Source of the DNA: Margaritifera margaritifera
Taxonomy: Eukaryota > Mollusca > Bivalvia > Unionida > Margaritiferidae
DNA: 64,000 nt
Assembly (NCBI GenBank): GCA_029931535.1
Contig: JAQPZY010001688.1
Location: forward strand, 620,001 to 684,000
Direction: 5' to 3'
Below the pieces are notes generated by a model. That model saw only the letters and a list, made by a program, of their open reading frames with translations. It did no database searches and was not told the origin of the DNA. The position numbers and the translations under genes were made by a program. Position 1 is the stretch's first letter. Every line of letters begins with the position of its first letter. Shown here piece after piece: positions 62,675 to 64,000 of this stretch.

Positions 62675-62835
62675 CTATAACCTGGGACAACTCTTCTGCA
62701 TCCATATCCAGCATAACAGTCCCGTTCATAATGCAAGATCGCAGCTCGAATAGAGAATGGAGGGACAGCGTTGCTACATGAGGTTTGGACCACCTACCCC
62801 CTCCTTCTTCCACATCTTCTTCAAATTTGATCCAT
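62675..62835 (-). CDS. SLC4A7/8/10-like: SLC4 transporter exon: start of the cytoplasmic band 3 domain
   Basis: This 161-nt internal exon follows the acceptor ttgtcttgtag and ends at the donor G|gtgggt. It starts with the last base of an Arg codon and ends in phase 1. It encodes 53 complete codons containing [19 protein letters not shown], then [13 protein letters not shown], then [18 protein letters not shown]. This block is the hallmark opening of the SLC4 sodium-bicarbonate cytoplasmic domain. A nearer cag|gttata donor exists but breaks the phase with the next exon. The chosen donor restores both the phase and the family length of the LDM...NM spacing. The preceding exon, expected to encode the acidic EYEWKETA-type stretch, was not found up to 64000 and is probably outside the window. 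Confidence 0.96.
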
Positions 62836-64000
62836 CTACAAGACAAAAAATTTAAATGTATAATTTTTTGTTAACTAATACAAGATAACAATGAATTGGA
62901 TGAGTTTGTTCCATAAGAATAGTAAGTTATAAAAAGTGTTTAACAGTGATCAGGACATGATATGGGTAACTTCTTCATACCAAACAAGGTTTTCACAGAA
63001 TGTGGTGTCTCACCCATAGCATGTGTTATGATGCTTCTCAACCATGTGAAGAAGAAATCTCACAATTCTGTGATAGTTACTTTTCTTGTCTCAGTCTGGT
63101 TGTCTCAGTCTGGTTGTCTCAGGCTGGTTATCTTGGATTGTCATGTGATGGTTTCATGACAATTAATATTGTATGACACACTTTAAGGTCATCGTAATAC
63201 TAAACTTGACTTAAGTGTTTGCGACTAAACAAGTCATTGATGTGATGGAATACAATTTTGTTGTTCTATCCTCTTTGAAAAACAAATGGATGAGAAAAAT
63301 AATCAATTTAAGGCTGGCACCAAGTCAAGGAAATCCCAATCTCAGAGTTACATTATTTGTCTTTTGCTCTGTTGAGCCTTGTGGGAGACAAATATCCAAC
63401 CCCTCAACTGGGGACTTCCTTGTCTTGATGTCAACCCCAACATAGATTCTATTAATAACCTCCTCTACCCAACTTATAAAATATTAGGGGTGAAATGATT
63501 AATCGATATATCGATGTATCGATACTTTTTATATATCAATACCCATATCGATACAAGAGGGGAAGAATCGATACAAAACGATACTTACTCTATGCAAGTT
63601 ACTTTAATCTTCAGCAGTCGTGAATAATTATTAGTCATTTGCCTTTTCATTCTTTAAATTGAGAATTCATCTGAGACATCCATAGCAAGTACATGCACTC
63701 ATTTCTTTCCGTAAAAAATAAAATAACTGACAACACCCTTTTGCCTTCTACAAATTAACACAAGGTGACTAAAATACATGGTTCAAAATCTGCCCCCTTC
63801 TCCCACCCCAATTCCTTGCTAATTAGTTTATCTCATCTGCATCTTCAGCCACTGATAACATATATCAACGGAAAGAAGACATTGCAGATTTCTTCCCTAT
63901 GTATGATTTAAGTACTTACTGATCATTTAATAACCACTTTTACGCAAAATTTATCTGTTGCATCGCATCTTGTCTACTTGGATCAAATTGAAGGCTACAC
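62836..64000. other. Intron sequence upstream of the first exon in the window
   Basis: It holds a 15-bp triplicate (gtctcagtctggtt) at 63088-63130. An AT-rich segment at 63487-63590 is dense in atcgata motifs and may be the end of a DNA transposon. No upstream SLC4 exon was found. Confidence 0.5.

Larger units (their letters stand above)
7542..62835 (-). other. SLC4A7/8/10-like: Gene locus (partial): SLC4-family sodium/bicarbonate transporter
   Basis: Nine minus-strand exons form one continuous reading frame. The phases match at every junction and every intron has GT...AG ends. Seen: 449 complete codons, starting inside the conserved cytoplasmic domain ([23 protein letters not shown]) and running to the first membrane segments (GQPLTLLGSTGPV). 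Known of the family: SLC4 proteins of this branch carry Na+ and HCO3- (some exchange Cl-) across the plasma membrane and work as dimers. Their N-terminal half is a cytoplasmic band 3 domain. Neither the start codon nor the stop codon is in the window. Introns range from about 1.4 kb to 27 kb and hold all other features listed here. Assignment to the electroneutral NBCn/NDCBE group is inference from the RWIKFEEDV and RSLADIGKK segments. The transported ions cannot be read from this part. Confidence 0.95.

Noticed and set aside
62675..62690. Alternative donor cag|gttata for the first exon.
   Set aside because: It would end in phase 0, but the next exon needs one carried base; the gtgggt donor fits phase and family spacing.

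Overview
The window is eukaryotic, AT-rich and almost entirely intronic. Nine minus-strand exons, with matching splice sites and reading phases, form the middle of one gene: an SLC4-family sodium-coupled bicarbonate transporter closest to the SLC4A7/A8/A10 (NBCn/NDCBE) group. The exons run from 62835 down to 7542 and total 1350 nt. They encode the conserved cytoplasmic 'band 3' domain, a variable linker with a 36-nt cassette-like microexon, and the first membrane segments. The N-terminal exons lie beyond the right edge. The remaining transmembrane exons and C-tail lie beyond the left edge. No other intact gene was found.

The organism is probably a bivalve mollusc. This is inferred, from memory, from repeats with 'caagag + short inverted repeat' at one end and 'short inverted repeat + gagctaaaa' at the other, enclosing tandem ~145-165 bp core repeats. 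They resemble the bivalve pearl / Helitron-like non-autonomous elements. tRNA-derived SINEs and gggagataact-type motifs fit but are not decisive.

Layout by increasing coordinate: 1-7541, intron with a foldback, a two-hairpin MITE, SINEs and a long core-repeat array carrying a nested dispersed repeat. 7542-22623, seven exons separated by introns holding a core-repeat element, a broken hAT transposase remnant and further arrays. 22624-49482, a 27-kb intron with a solo LTR bounded by a 4-bp target-site duplication, a ~55-bp minisatellite, a SINE-derived A-box array and two complete core-repeat elements. 47043-48440, a third such element. 49483-49518, the microexon. 49776-50930, a ~38-bp minisatellite that is G-rich on the transcribed-RNA strand and lies 258 nt upstream of the microexon acceptor. 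51-58.7 kb, a second long array and more MITEs. 58734-58952, a histidine-rich exon. 60062-61761, a 45-bp satellite. 62675-62835, the first exon in the window.

The main points for follow-up are the microexon with its adjacent G-rich array, the histidine-rich linker, the modular repeat family with shared ends but different cores, the two-hairpin MITE family, the solo LTR, and the A-box array apparently grown from a SINE.
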